A stretch of DNA of 64,000 bases from Aspidapion aeneum (Eukaryota; Arthropoda; Insecta; Coleoptera; Brentidae): assembly GCA_963576565.1 (NCBI GenBank), contig OY755038.1, forward strand, positions 139,820,989-139,884,988. The letters are read 5' to 3'. Under the pieces are notes generated by a model, which had not been told where the DNA came from, searched no databases, and worked only from the letters and a program-made list of their open reading frames with translations. Below, piece after piece: positions 12,101 to 22,679 of the stretch (position 1 is the stretch's first letter; each line of letters begins with the position of its first letter). The translations under genes were made by a program, and so were the position numbers.

Positions 12101-12589
12101 CGGCCGGTCCGCAATCGGCCAGCCCTGGGCTGAGTTGAGTATGTATACTTCGATTTAAATTCGTCTCTCTGTGACATCCACACTTACATAATTATGTTTT
12201 CGTTTTGTTTGTGACCCCGCGTAGAAATCGAACAAAAGCTGTTCCGGCAAAGTGATTTTTTGTGTTTAATCAAAGTTTATTGAATTTAAAGGTAAGTAGA
12301 TCTGAGGACACGGCAGTGCCTCGCCAAGTTCGAGCGCCGTAACCATCTTTTCTTAAAACATTTCTGCCGATATTTGACCTACCTAAAACTCTACTTCGGA
12401 ATGAGCTACGAATCTCAAACTTTGCACAGTCGTAGATCTCCATGGAGTTAACAACCCCTCCAATGGAATTCCATAAAGTAGTAAAGTAGTTACGAAATTT
12501 CAAAAAACGCCGAAATTGCCACTCACTGACTCACTCACTCACTCATGTATAGATCATCAATATTCTACTGTACTTCCCATGCTACAAAG

Positions 12590-13500
12590 CTGAAATTTGG
12601 CAGACTGATAGAAATTATGACCGGACCCCTGGAAAAAATCATAAAACCCCAAAATTTTAATTTACTCCCCTCCCCTATACATTTAAAGTTATGTAAAAGT
12701 AGCATCGCCCACTTCCAGAAATGCTAGAGAGCTAAGCTTTGGCAGACTGATAGGACCTATAATAAAACTATAGGAGAAAATAAAAAAAACCCAACATTAT
12801 AATTTACTTCCCTCCCCTATAAATGTAAAGTTAAGTAAAAGTAACATTGCCTACTTCCAGACATGCTAGAAAGCTGAGCTTTGGAAGACCGATAGTAACT
12901 ATGATAAAGTTATAGAAAAAAATTAAAACACCCCAAAGTTCTAATTTACTTCCTTCCCCTATAAATGTAAAATTATGTAAAAGTAATACTGCCCACTTTC
13001 AGAAACGCTAGAGAGCTGAACTTTTTAAGACTGAAAGACAATATGATAAAAGTATATGAAAAAATTTAAAAACTCCAACATTTTAATTTACTTCCCTCTC
13101 CTATAAATGTTAATTTATATTAAACTAACATTGCCCACTTCCTGAAACGCTAGAGAGCTGAGCATTGGAATGCTGATAGAAATTATGATAAAACCATGAG
13201 AAAAAATTTAAAAAGTCCAATATTTTCATTTACTCTCCTCCCCTATAAATGTAAAGTTATGTAAAAGTAAGATTACCCACTTCCAGAAACGCTAGAGAGC
13301 TGAGCATTGGAAGACTGATAGGAACTATGATAAAACTATTGGACAAAATTTAAAAACACGACAATTTTAATTTATTTCTCTCCCCTATACATGTAAAAGT
13401 AACATTGTGCACTTTCAGAAACGCTAGAGAGCTGAGCTTTGGAAGGCTGATGGGAACTACGATAAAACCATGGAAAAAAAATAAAAAACATCAAAAATTT
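12590..13500. repeat. 142-bp minisatellite, seven diverged units (in E1)
   Basis: A GGCAGACTGATAG-like block recurs at 12601, 12743, 12885, 13027, 13169 and 13311, exactly 142 bp apart, then at 13443 after a 10-bp deletion. Each unit also has CTTCCAGAAACGCTAGAGAG and a CCCCTATAAATGTAAAGT segment. It is bordered on the left by (CTCA)n-like ACTCACTCACTCACTC. Related arrays lie in opposite orientation at 22680-23890 and 25380-26000. Confidence 0.85.
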
Positions 13501-13953
13501 AAATAAGGCATTGCAAAAATATTCAAAACAATATTCCGCATATTTTATTACTTTAAAAATTAAGTATTATCCAATTCGTTTAAAAAAGAAGTAAAATCAT
13601 AACAAAAACATTTCATGTAAAAAAAAGCCAAGTACGCGAAAATGGCATTCCGTAAAAAGAATTGAGATAAAAGTAAAGCCAAGTTCTCCAATACAAATTT
13701 CAAAATAAAAGGTTCAGACAGACAGACAGACGGCGCAACAAAAAAGTTTCAAAATCATCTGAAACGCAAAGACATATAAGCTCACACTACTTGGAATTAA
13801 AAATAAAATATTTTTTATTACATTTCATATTTTTTATTTTTGGATAACACCAGGTTTTAAAGTGGATGTCACAAAAACCGACTTTTTGCTGGATGTCACA
13901 AGATACAACGGTCGAGTACTTTTTGCTGGATGTCACAAGATACAACGGTCGAG

Positions 13954-13967
13954 TATATATATGTATA

Positions 13968-14019
<52 letters not shown>
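13954..14019. repeat. (TA)n microsatellite between E1 and E2
   Basis: TA dinucleotides with two early TG interruptions, flanked by GTCGAG on the left and CTCGAC on the right. It is the symmetry axis between the inverted E1 and E2 elements. Confidence 0.9.
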
Positions 14020-14020
<1 letters not shown>

Positions 14021-14025
14021 TCGAC

Positions 14026-14505
14026 TGTTAGCTCCCGCTAAATTTCGCGGTTGTTTATATATATTTTTAAAAACACACAACTGTATGAAGGACAAAGCGC
14101 ATTCCGCGTATTTGGACATGCGCACCAACAACCAGTGAGATCATTGTCAATCGCCAAGAGAAAAAGGCGTGTTAATTTCGTTCTCCAACTATTTTAAATA
14201 TCTACACCTGAAAGTGCTCGATTTTTGTGTACTGAAGCATAGAACTGGAAACTTCAACCCTTCAGCTACGTGGTGACATCATTAGATCCAATCGGGGGCC
14301 CCTGGGAATGAGGAGAACTTGAATGCAAAGGAGGTGAGTGCTTGTCTTTGATTACCGTTGTGTGGTTTCAACCATTTTACCTATGGACATTTTGATTATT
14401 TTGTAAAATCATATCAATATATTTATGTTTGCTCGCGATATCATTCATTAAAAATATTTACAGTCCATTCATTGCTTTTAACGTTTTTCTATCCGCGAGT
14501 TAACA
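14026..14505 (+). repeat. 5' LTR of BEL/Pao copy 1 (480 bp)
   Basis: Starts TGTTAGCTCCCGC and ends CCGCGAGTTAACA. Almost identical to 19703-20175. Confidence 0.92.
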
Positions 14506-14909
14506 TAAGTGTTCCTCCGAACCGAATTATTTTAAATAATAAATCCATACGACGGTATTAATAATTATTTAACAATCTGTGGCCAAGCCAGACAACGGCT
14601 TTGAATTTTCAGCAGCATCGTCGTTGAAACGCCGAGTAGAGAAAGTCGGCCGGCGCAGTACGTGTTTTTGGTCCGCTGCCATAGTAACGGGTCTACTCCG
14701 CGTGGTGTAAACAAAACGAGTAGGATCAAAACAAAACAAAACAAAAGTTCAGTGGTGTATCATATCATTTCAATATTTAAAACAATTTTTATCAATTGGC
14801 GATAAATTAGTGCATATTTTCGACAATTCGTCATTTTTCTATTTCAGAAGCATTAATTTAGCGTTAATTGTATATTTACCGACAATTTCGTCATTTCAAA
14901 GGTAAAATC

Positions 14910-17900
14910 ATGTCTGTCAAAAAAGCCGTACAAAAACGCAAGGGTTTTTTATCTGCGATCACCGAGTGTTATGTGTTGTCGCAGACGGCGGAAAAAGATG
15001 AAAGAGCGAGAAACGAGTTTCAAGTGAGGTATGCCGATTTGGATGAAACCTTCGATAAATGCATGCTGGCACATAATGACGTCATTATGTTGCTAGACGA
15101 CTCGGACGATGAGGAATTTAAAACGCAGGATGCGATCCTTTCAGAAGCTCGTAAATATTTTTATGCGTGTAAGGGGGTTTACTCTAAAATATTTCCGGTT
15201 GAGGCCCCATCTTTTTCGGGATCATATGTTCGACAAAACGAATACGAAACTCCAAAACTCAAAGAGTTAGGTATTCCCATATTTCGAGGTGATAAAAAAT
15301 TATGGCCAAGCTTTTTCGATCTTTTTAATAACATTATAGATCAAAATCAAAGTCTAAGTAACGTTCGAAAACTTCAATATTTATTTTCATATCTCGAGGA
15401 TGAGCCTTTAAAATTGATATCAGGGATTAGCTTATCTGATCAAAATTATAAAATTGCTTACGACAAATTAGTCAATAGATATCAAAACAAGCGAGACCTC
15501 GCAAATGATGCTTTGAGCTCAATTATGAACTCCACCTTAAAAAACGAGTCAGCTAAAGAATTGCGTAATTTAATTGACACCTTTTCTGAATCCCTAGAAA
15601 TTTTAAAATCACTTAGCTTTGACGTTGACAGTTGGGACTTTATTATTTTTTTAATTTTATTAGAAAAATTGGATATTCCAACGCGTTCAAATTTCGAAAT
15701 GAGTCACGCCAATACTAATACCGAAATTCCCACTTTTCAGTCACTTTTTCAATTTCTAGAAAAAAGATGTAAAGTTTTGGAATCACTTCCTCAATCAACA
15801 GCACCCAAAAAGGTGCCTATCTATCAAAAATCAAATTCTATGCAAAATCAGTCTGGGCAAAAGCCTACCTATCAAAATTCAAATTCTATGCGAAATCAGT
15901 TTGGGCAAAAGCCTACCTATAAATCATCCAACTCGCCTTTTATAGGACTGGCTGGCACCTCAACTAATTCGAGTACGGGAATAAAATGTTTCCGATGTAA
16001 TCAAGGTCACGTGCTTTCGAAATGTCAAACATTTCTTGATCTCTCACCTATCGATCGCCTATCTTTCGTCAAACAGAAAAAATTATGTTTAGCGTGTTTT
16101 CATCCCTTGCATAATGTAGATACGTGCAAATCAAAATATTCATGCAGGACTTGCAATAGTAAAAGGCACCACACTTTAACTCATATCTTAGAAACTAATC
16201 AAGAGTCTGGAAGCCAAGATACTAGTCCTGTCATTCACACACCACCTGTCAATAATCTTCATGTGTCATTGAATGCCTCAGGACCTTCAGGTACCTTTCT
16301 TTTATGCACCGCCATAATAGATGTTATGGACGGTTGCGGAAATTTTCAACCTGTAAGGGCACTGCTTGATCCTGATCTGTACACTGCCTATTCAAATTTC
16401 ATGCAAGACTATATCGATTCTAATCATATGAGTTTGGTTTTATCTAGTCAACCAAAGGTCGACGTATCGTGTTTTTTAGCACATCATTGCGTTTTAAAGC
16501 CGGAAAGCTTGAGTACAAAATTAAGGGTGGTCTGGGATTGTTCAGCAGTCACCCCAAAAAATATTAGTCTCAATGACACATTGTTATCTGGACCGAAACT
16601 TCAAAAAGATATTGCTTCTTTACTCCTTACATTTCGTCTTAATCCTATTGCCTACATTGCTGATATCAAACAGATGTTCCGTCAAGTCCTTATCAGTCCT
16701 TATCACCGTCCTTATCAAAGGATATTGTGGAGGTTTTCTCCACAGGACCCACTTTCAGTGTGGGAACTTTCTACTGTCACTTTTGGCATGACATGCTCAC
16801 CTTTTCTAGCCATGCGTACCTTAAATGAGCTGGCAGAGAGAGAAAAGGAACGTTTTCCTATGGCTAGTACTGTTCTAAAAACGTCAATCTATATCGACGA
16901 TATCTTGGGAACTAGCCCTTCGCTTTCTGAAGCTCTCTCCCTTCAAACAGAACTCAATGATTTGTTGAAGTCGGGAGGATTTGAACTTAAAAAATGGGCA
17001 AGCAATTGTCCTGAGTTATTGGCAACATTGCCAGAGTCCGATCGTCAAATGCCTCTCTCTTTCGACAAGGAGGAACCCCACTTTATCAAAGTTTTAGGAC
17101 TTCAATGGCATCCAAAAAACGACATTTTTTCTTATCAATGCCGAATGAAGGACAAACCCCCAACCAAACGTTCTATTTTATCTATCATAGGAACAATCTT
17201 CGACCCTTTAGGTTTTCTTTGTCCCTTGTTGCTACAAGCAAAATTTATTTTGCAACAGTTGTGGATATCGAAAGTAGGCTGGGACGAAGAACCAGATTCT
17301 TCTATCATCGACTCTTGGAACAAACTTCGTTCTGAATTCCCGCTTCTTTCCAATTTTCAATTACCCCGACAAATCAAACTGTCAAAAACCAATACCTGTC
17401 AAATCATCGGCTTCTGTGACGCTTCAATTCGAGGCTACGCAGGCGTCGTATATTTTCGTGTAGAAGAGGAAAACAATATATCTGTTTCTCTCATATCTGC
17501 AAAATCTAGGGTCGCGCCTATAAAGTCACAAACTTTGGCTAGGCTAGAACTCCTAGGCGCATTTCTTTTAAGCGAATTAATTGACTTCGTTTTATCTAGC
17601 TATGAAGGAAAAATAACTTTTACAAATATCGTTACTTTCTGCGATTCGCAAGTCGTATTGCACTGGCTTTCATCCCCTCCTAATCGCTGGCAAACCTTTG
17701 TTGGAAATCGCGTCAGTAGAATCCAAGAAATCATCCCCTCAAACTCGTGGCGCTACATTCCTTCTGCTTTGAATGCAGCCGATATTGCGTCACGAGGGGC
17801 CACCCCTTCACAGCTCATGTCACATGACATGTGGTGGAACGCACCGTCGTTTTTGTGGTCTCCCGAAAACGAATGGCCCGATTTTCATAAACCAAAAATG

Positions 17901-19469
17901 CCGATTGGTTTCGGAGATATTAATCTGGAGGAAAAGCCAAAAGTCTGTTGCAATGCGATAATTGATGTCAACTTCTTAGATCAGCTTCTTATCAAATATT
18001 CATCTATATCCAAAATTCAACGTATCATTTGTTATGTCCTTCGAATAGTTAACCTTTTTCAAAACCATTCCTATCAAAAACCCACTAAGCCGCCGGACCA
18101 AAAAGTTATTTTTGAGAATATTGTTTTTCCTACCACCGGTGAGATGCAAAGTGCGTTACACCTTCTTATCAAACGCGTTCAAGGTTCTTGTTTTTCTGAG
18201 CTTTTTTCTGCGTTATCTAAGGATAAACCAATACCGAAACCTTTGCGAAAACTTTCACCTTTTCTTGATGAGAATAATATCATTAGAGTCGGTGGCAGAT
18301 TACAAAAATCTGACCTTTTGTCTTATTCTGCAAAACACCCCGTCTTACTTTCGAGTGACCATCGTTTAACTACACTTCTTATCGAGTCCGCTCATCGACA
18401 ATATCTTCATCCTGGGTTTAAAACATTACATAATCTGCTTTTACTGCAATTTTGGATATTATCTGCCAGACGGGCAATTCAAAGAACCATATCCAAGTGC
18501 TTGCAATGTTTTAGAATCAACCCTAAACCCTATAGACCGCCCATAATGAGTTCACTTCCCGCTCATCGAATCAATCAGCTTAAACCTTTTTCGAGTGTAG
18601 CTATCGACTTTTGTGGACCTTTCTTTGTGATTCCTCATCGTTACCGTGGTTGTAGAGCTTTCAAATCGTATGTCTGTGTGTTTGTCTGTACGGCCACACA
18701 TTGCGTGCATTTGGAATTAACCATGGAACTGTCCACCGAAGGGTTCGTAGGTGCATTCCATCGATTCATTTCTAGACGCGGAAGCGTGACGCAATGCTGG
18801 TCAGATCAAGGCAGTAATTTTATAGGGTTTCGTAACCAATTACTGGATTACGCAAGAAGTGCTGCCACCAGACTTTCTATTCGTTGGCATCTGGGACCTC
18901 CTCTCAGTCCACATTTCAATGGCCTGGCAGAAGCTGGCGTCAAAAGTTTTAAAACTCACTTTGTTCGAGTTGTCGGCGACCAGAAGTTGTCTATCATGGA
19001 GATGTCCACCCTTACCTGTCGCATAGAAGCCGTACTTAATAGTCGCCCTTTATCTCCTGCCTCTTCAGACCCACACGATCTTCAACCTCTTACCCCTGGG
19101 CATTTTTTGACACTTGAACCCCTTAACTCTGAAATTCCGGAGTCAGATTTGTCCGAGGTTCCCCTAAATCGGCTCTCGAGATGGCAACTAATCCAAAAAC
19201 TACATAATGATTTTTGGAAACGGTATTCTATAGAGTATTTGCATACGCTACAACAGCGACACAAGTGGGCTGATTTGTCCCCAAATATCAAATTAAATGA
19301 TTTGGTTATCATAACAAGTGATCACATTCAAACGCCTTTGAAATGGCCGGTCGGTCGGGTCATCGAACTGCATCCCGGCGGGGACGGTCAGGTGCGTGTT
19401 GCGACGGTAAAAACGGTTACCGGTGTTTATAAGCGGCCAGTTGTAAAACTGTGCCTCTTGCCAAATTAA
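14910..19469 (+). CDS. BEL/Pao Gag-Pol polyprotein lacking the protease
   Basis: 1519 codons from ATG 14910 (MSVKKAVQKRKG; the frame is open further upstream but without a better ATG). Domains in order: Gag/DUF1759-like region (~80-270, with FRGDKKLWPSFFDLFNNII); CX2CX3HX4C zinc knuckle (~359-372, CFRCNQGH) and further Cys/His clusters (~394-430); Pao reverse transcriptase (YIDD ~660); RNase H (CDAS ~836, CDSQ); integrase with HHCC zinc finger (~1150-1205) and D, D, E (AIDFCGP ~1232, WSDQGSN ~1298, LAEAGV ~1340); C-terminal DUF5641-like region. At residue ~487 the frame jumps from RALLD straight to PDLYTAY. Copy 2 at the same place has about 650 more bases, starting with the protease motif LLDSGSE. 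The deletion kept the frame. Confidence 0.93.
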   Translation: MSVKKAVQKRKGFLSAITECYVLSQTAEKDERARNEFQVRYADLDETFDKCMLAHNDVIMLLDDSDDEEFKTQDAILSEARKYFYACKGVYSKIFPVEAPSFSGSYVRQNEYETPKLKELGIPIFRGDKKLWPSFFDLFNNIIDQNQSLSNVRKLQYLFSYLEDEPLKLISGISLSDQNYKIAYDKLVNRYQNKRDLANDALSSIMNSTLKNESAKELRNLIDTFSESLEILKSLSFDVDSWDFIIFLILLEKLDIPTRSNFEMSHANTNTEIPTFQSLFQFLEKRCKVLESLPQSTAPKKVPIYQKSNSMQNQSGQKPTYQNSNSMRNQFGQKPTYKSSNSPFIGLAGTSTNSSTGIKCFRCNQGHVLSKCQTFLDLSPIDRLSFVKQKKLCLACFHPLHNVDTCKSKYSCRTCNSKRHHTLTHILETNQESGSQDTSPVIHTPPVNNLHVSLNASGPSGTFLLCTAIIDVMDGCGNFQPVRALLDPDLYTAYSNFMQDYIDSNHMSLVLSSQPKVDVSCFLAHHCVLKPESLSTKLRVVWDCSAVTPKNISLNDTLLSGPKLQKDIASLLLTFRLNPIAYIADIKQMFRQVLISPYHRPYQRILWRFSPQDPLSVWELSTVTFGMTCSPFLAMRTLNELAEREKERFPMASTVLKTSIYIDDILGTSPSLSEALSLQTELNDLLKSGGFELKKWASNCPELLATLPESDRQMPLSFDKEEPHFIKVLGLQWHPKNDIFSYQCRMKDKPPTKRSILSIIGTIFDPLGFLCPLLLQAKFILQQLWISKVGWDEEPDSSIIDSWNKLRSEFPLLSNFQLPRQIKLSKTNTCQIIGFCDASIRGYAGVVYFRVEEENNISVSLISAKSRVAPIKSQTLARLELLGAFLLSELIDFVLSSYEGKITFTNIVTFCDSQVVLHWLSSPPNRWQTFVGNRVSRIQEIIPSNSWRYIPSALNAADIASRGATPSQLMSHDMWWNAPSFLWSPENEWPDFHKPKMPIGFGDINLEEKPKVCCNAIIDVNFLDQLLIKYSSISKIQRIICYVLRIVNLFQNHSYQKPTKPPDQKVIFENIVFPTTGEMQSALHLLIKRVQGSCFSELFSALSKDKPIPKPLRKLSPFLDENNIIRVGGRLQKSDLLSYSAKHPVLLSSDHRLTTLLIESAHRQYLHPGFKTLHNLLLLQFWILSARRAIQRTISKCLQCFRINPKPYRPPIMSSLPAHRINQLKPFSSVAIDFCGPFFVIPHRYRGCRAFKSYVCVFVCTATHCVHLELTMELSTEGFVGAFHRFISRRGSVTQCWSDQGSNFIGFRNQLLDYARSAATRLSIRWHLGPPLSPHFNGLAEAGVKSFKTHFVRVVGDQKLSIMEMSTLTCRIEAVLNSRPLSPASSDPHDLQPLTPGHFLTLEPLNSEIPESDLSEVPLNRLSRWQLIQKLHNDFWKRYSIEYLHTLQQRHKWADLSPNIKLNDLVIITSDHIQTPLKWPVGRVIELHPGGDGQVRVATVKTVTGVYKRPVVKLCLLPN

Positions 19470-19702
19470 AAGTAATTTTAATTTTATACCTTTTACCGGG
19501 TATTACAATAGGTTTTTATTTTTTATTTTTTTTTTGAATTTTTTGTTTGTTTGTTTTGCCTTTTTTCGGGATTTTGTTATCTCTAAATAAACTTACGATA
19601 CTTATCTATTTTCATTCATTTATATTTATCGGTCGATTCTTTTTCTTATATCTATATCTGTCCGGTTGAGATTCTAAATTTGTGTGTTTTGGAGGGCTGT
19701 TA

Positions 19703-20175
19703 TGTTAGCTCCCGCTAAATTTCGCGGTTGTTTATATATATTTTTAAAAACACACAACTGTATGAAGGACAAAGCGCATTCCGCGTATTTGGACATGCGC
19801 ACCAACAACCAGTGAGATCATTGTCAATCGCCAAGAGAAAAAGGCGTGTTAATTTCGTTCTCCAACTATTTTAAATATCTACACCTGAAAGTGCTCGATT
19901 TTTGTGTACTGAAGCATAGAACTGGAAACTTCAACCCTTCAGCTACGTGGTGACATCATTAGATCCAATCGGGGGCCCCTGGGAACGAGGAGAACTTGAA
20001 TGCAAAGGAGGTGAGTGCTTGTCTATGATTACCGTTGTGTGATAGCAATATTTTACCTATGGACATTTTGATTATTTCGTAATTTCATATCAATCTTTAT
20101 GTTTGCTCGCGATATCATTAAAAATATTTACAGTCCATTCATTGCTTTTAACGTTTTTCTATCCGCGAGTTAACA
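19703..20175 (+). repeat. 3' LTR of BEL/Pao copy 1 (473 bp)
   Basis: Starts TGTTAGCTCCCGC, ends GAGTTAACA, followed by the target duplicate CTCGAC. The 19470-19702 stretch between the stop codon and this LTR is AT-rich 3' untranslated sequence. Confidence 0.92.
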
Positions 20176-20181
20176 CTCGAC

Positions 20182-20830
20182 CGTTGTATCTTGTGACATC
20201 CACCAAAAACTCGGTTTTTGTGACATCCACTTTAAAACCTGGTGTTATCCAAAAATAAAAAATATGAAATGTAATAAAAAATATTTTATTTTTAATTCCA
20301 TAAAAATATTTTTATAAACTCACAAATTTAGAAATAAAATTTTTCATATCTTTGTGGCGTCCATTGTATATACAAAAAATTTTGACGTTGTAACATCCCT
20401 AAATATTTGTGTTAACTTGTGACATCCAGCAATGTTGCCAATGTTTCATAAAAATAACGGATATAACAAGTACCTCTATAAAAATAAGAAATATACACTG
20501 GATGTCACGAGGAAACAAATAACAAATAAAATATACAAAGACGTTAGGGATGTCACAAAAGTGTGCAAATATGTTACAGGTATATGTATACAAATAAGAA
20601 AAATATACACTGGATGTCACGGTGAAGAAAATAACAAATAAAATATACAAGCACGTTATTGATGTCATAATAGGCTTACAAGATGAATATACGGCAGGGA
20701 CTAAAAGAAAATACTCTGCTAATATATGGGCACCTACCCTCACACTAGGTACTTTAATTATAGTGTACGTGTAAGCTAATATTGTCACGACTATATTTGT
20801 TACAAGTGGAATCTCTACCATATGTCACAA
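20182..20830. repeat. Cluster of GTGACATCC/GGATGTCAC motifs inside E2
   Basis: Six exact motifs (20193, 20220, 20419, 20500, 20548, 20612) plus near-matches at about 20356, 20390, 20661 and 20824, in both orientations. Two lie in a longer repeat, AATATACACTGGATGTCAC, which recurs in a variant form at 28882. The short open frames here on both strands are by-products of the repeat. Confidence 0.75.
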
Positions 20831-21350
20831 GGTTTGTTATTTAGTGCCCTTGTGACTAAGGGATTTAGGGGAATATGAAAATTAAGTATAAAGAATCCAC
20901 ATTTATACATGTATTTTATATAAGAAAACAGATTAACAGGAATAGAGATTATTGCAATAAATAATTAAATAATATAAAAAGAGGGATGCTGGCTGGAGAG
21001 AGTTGACCTAGGGGCCATAAGAAATAGACCTTATAGGCCGTAGAGAGTTGGCCTTATGGGCCATAAAGCGTAACCACCATAGTGAGGTTTTACTTAGGTA
21101 TGTTAAGTAGGGGCCACATTATTTCAGTGGTGTACTGGGTTCGTAGGGACCACGTATTTCAGTGGTGTACTGGGTGTGTTTAGTAGGGACCACGTATTTC
21201 AGTGGTATACTGGGTTGATCACTTGCTAGAGTGATGCCGGTCTATTATCCAGCATCGGCTTTTATAGACGAAATTAGTGCAAGCACAGCAATATTGGTTA
21301 TTGCTATGGTAAAATGATCGGAATTTAAACTTATTTATGACAGTATAACT
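20831..21350. repeat. GC-richer short tandem repeats in E2
   Basis: About 21000-21080 has two similar units built on AGAGAGTTGRCCT and GGGCCATAA. About 21108-21220 has three units of about 40 bp containing TAGGGACCACGTATTTCAGT and GGTGTACTGGGT. This stretch stands out from the AT-rich surroundings. No reading frame or known RNA was recognised. Confidence 0.65.
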
Positions 21351-21359
21351 AAAAACTGT

Positions 21360-21710
21360 AATATATTTTATTCAACTCCAGACTCAAATACCTTTCGTTT
21401 GATACCACACAAACCATGTTTTGACCTAAACTCTAATTGTTTTAATTTACCCCCACCTTTTTTTAAACTAAAATGTATTTGTTTAACTCCAGATTCAATT
21501 TCCTTTCGTTTAATACCACACAAGCGATATTTTCATTTAAACTCTAATTTTTGACATTTACCCCCACCCTTTTTTAAAAATAAACTAAAGTGTATTTTGT
21601 TTAACTGCAGGCTCAATTACTTTTCGTTCGATATCACACACGCCATATTTTCACATAAACTCCAATTTTTAAAATCTACCCCCACCCTTTTATTTGGCTT
21701 GCGTTAGGTG
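21360..21710. repeat. Three diverged tandem units of about 115 bp
   Basis: Each unit has TTAACTCCAGACTCAAT-like, CTTTCGTTTGATACCACACA-like and ACCCCCACCTTTTTT-like stretches. It is followed by a GGGACCATCTCGACCCAAG segment and CCAAATTTCATTCAAATCGG, a motif common in insect repeats. No coding. Confidence 0.65.
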
Positions 21711-22679
21711 GATTTTGTGTATTTTTAAATGGGACCATCTCGACCCAAGACCCAGCCTAGGTACCAAATTTCATTCAAATCGGGCAACTTGACGTTAAAA
21801 AACTCGTCAGATTAAATTTTATCTGACTAGATTTAAAAATTCCTTATCTATTCAACTTAACTTTAGTTAAATTTAGTTGAAAAATAATGAGCCTATTATT
21901 AATTATTGTACCCTATATTCACAGTTTGTAGGTCAAATTAGATAAAAGTTGTCCGTTTTTGTATGTAACTCCCATTATCTTTTTGGACTCAGACTTCAGT
22001 TTTTATCAGTCCCAATTTTTACTTTCCTAGTTCGTGCAGCAAAAGCTAGGAAAGGTATTATGTTCGAGGGATTTTTTTTTAAGATAAGAAATATTTTGTG
22101 ACATTTGTTTGTTTGTATATATGTTTATCCGGTTTGGTTCGGTTCTTCGGACTTTTGAAAAACCTGTAGCTGCACATTAAAATCGGCTTACTATATCGAA
22201 ATGGCTTTTCTGCCTTTTACCTTGAAATTTTTTAACTTACGTATAGCCATCTGAAAAACGCAGTCGTCCTGGGTGTTTAGGTCGCTTTATTTTTTTTCAA
22301 ATCAGATTTAATTAATTTCTGAAAACTCCGTTACCAGAATAAAAATTGTGGGGAAATAACAAGTTTTAAATAAAAGTTTTCGTATTTTGTAATTTCTTAT
22401 TTTTGACACGCTTTTATTAGCTTCACCTGTATGTTTGTAGGTAGGTATGTATGTTTGTAACTGGCTTCTTTGGACTAGATTTTGACCTACTTTAAACGAA
22501 CAGATTTACTCATAACAAAAACATTTCATGTAAAAAAAGCCAATTACGCGAAAATGGCATTCCGTAAAAAGAATTGAGATAAAAGTAAAGCCAAGTTTTC
22601 CAATACAAATTTCAAAATGAAAGGTTCTTACTAGTTTGGAAATGTTTTTTTAAACTTTGCTTTGCCTTACTTAAAATTT
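21711..22679. other. E2 internal AT-rich sequence
   Basis: No gene was recognised. 22505-22640 (AACAAAAACATTTCATGTAA onwards) matches E1 13605-13715 in the same orientation. The neighbouring minisatellite is in the opposite orientation, showing a local rearrangement. Confidence 0.45.

Larger units (their letters stand above)
8633..13953 (+). mobile_element. E1: non-coding element with GTGACATCC motifs, flanked by (TA)n
   Basis: The outer tip is TATCCGCTGATC followed by GTGACATCC at 8650, 8683 and 8701 and GGATGTCAC at 8716. The inner tip reads GGATGTCACAAGATACAACG at 13928-13947, then GTCGAG and (TA)n. Further exact motifs are at 12171, 13864 and 13891. A tip segment of about 36 bp is duplicated in tandem at 13883-13953. 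E2 (14020-29170) is an inverted relative sharing both tips. E1 lacks the 4.8 kb that E2 carries between 20299 and 25075. There is no transposase frame. Internal modules (hairpin, foldback, minisatellite) are listed separately. The superfamily is not recognised; it is presumably non-autonomous. Confidence 0.6.
14026..20175 (+). mobile_element. BEL/Pao LTR retrotransposon, copy 1 (young, protease deleted)
   Basis: Two near-identical LTRs (14026-14505 and 19703-20175), both TGTTA...AACA, enclose a single long gag-pol frame. The flanks show the same six bases, CTCGAC (14020-14025 and 20176-20181), as target site duplication. The LTRs differ by only a few substitutions and short indels, mainly in the last third, so the insertion is recent. 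A GA-rich stretch (GGAGGGC) just before the 3' LTR may act as polypurine tract. I could not assign a primer-binding site. A second copy of the same family is at 38591-50309. Confidence 0.93.

Noticed and set aside
13866..14138. Frames on both strands with YIYIYI runs
   Set aside because: These only translate the (TA)n microsatellite.
14268..14277. GTGACATCA in the BEL LTRs as a further E motif
   Set aside because: The last base differs and the sequence belongs to the LTR, present also in copy 2 far from E elements.
20399..20821. 140-codon minus-strand frame rich in hydrophobic residues
   Set aside because: It spans the repeated GGATGTCAC-containing segments and part of it is an internal repeat. 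AT-rich DNA readily gives such pseudo-membrane frames.
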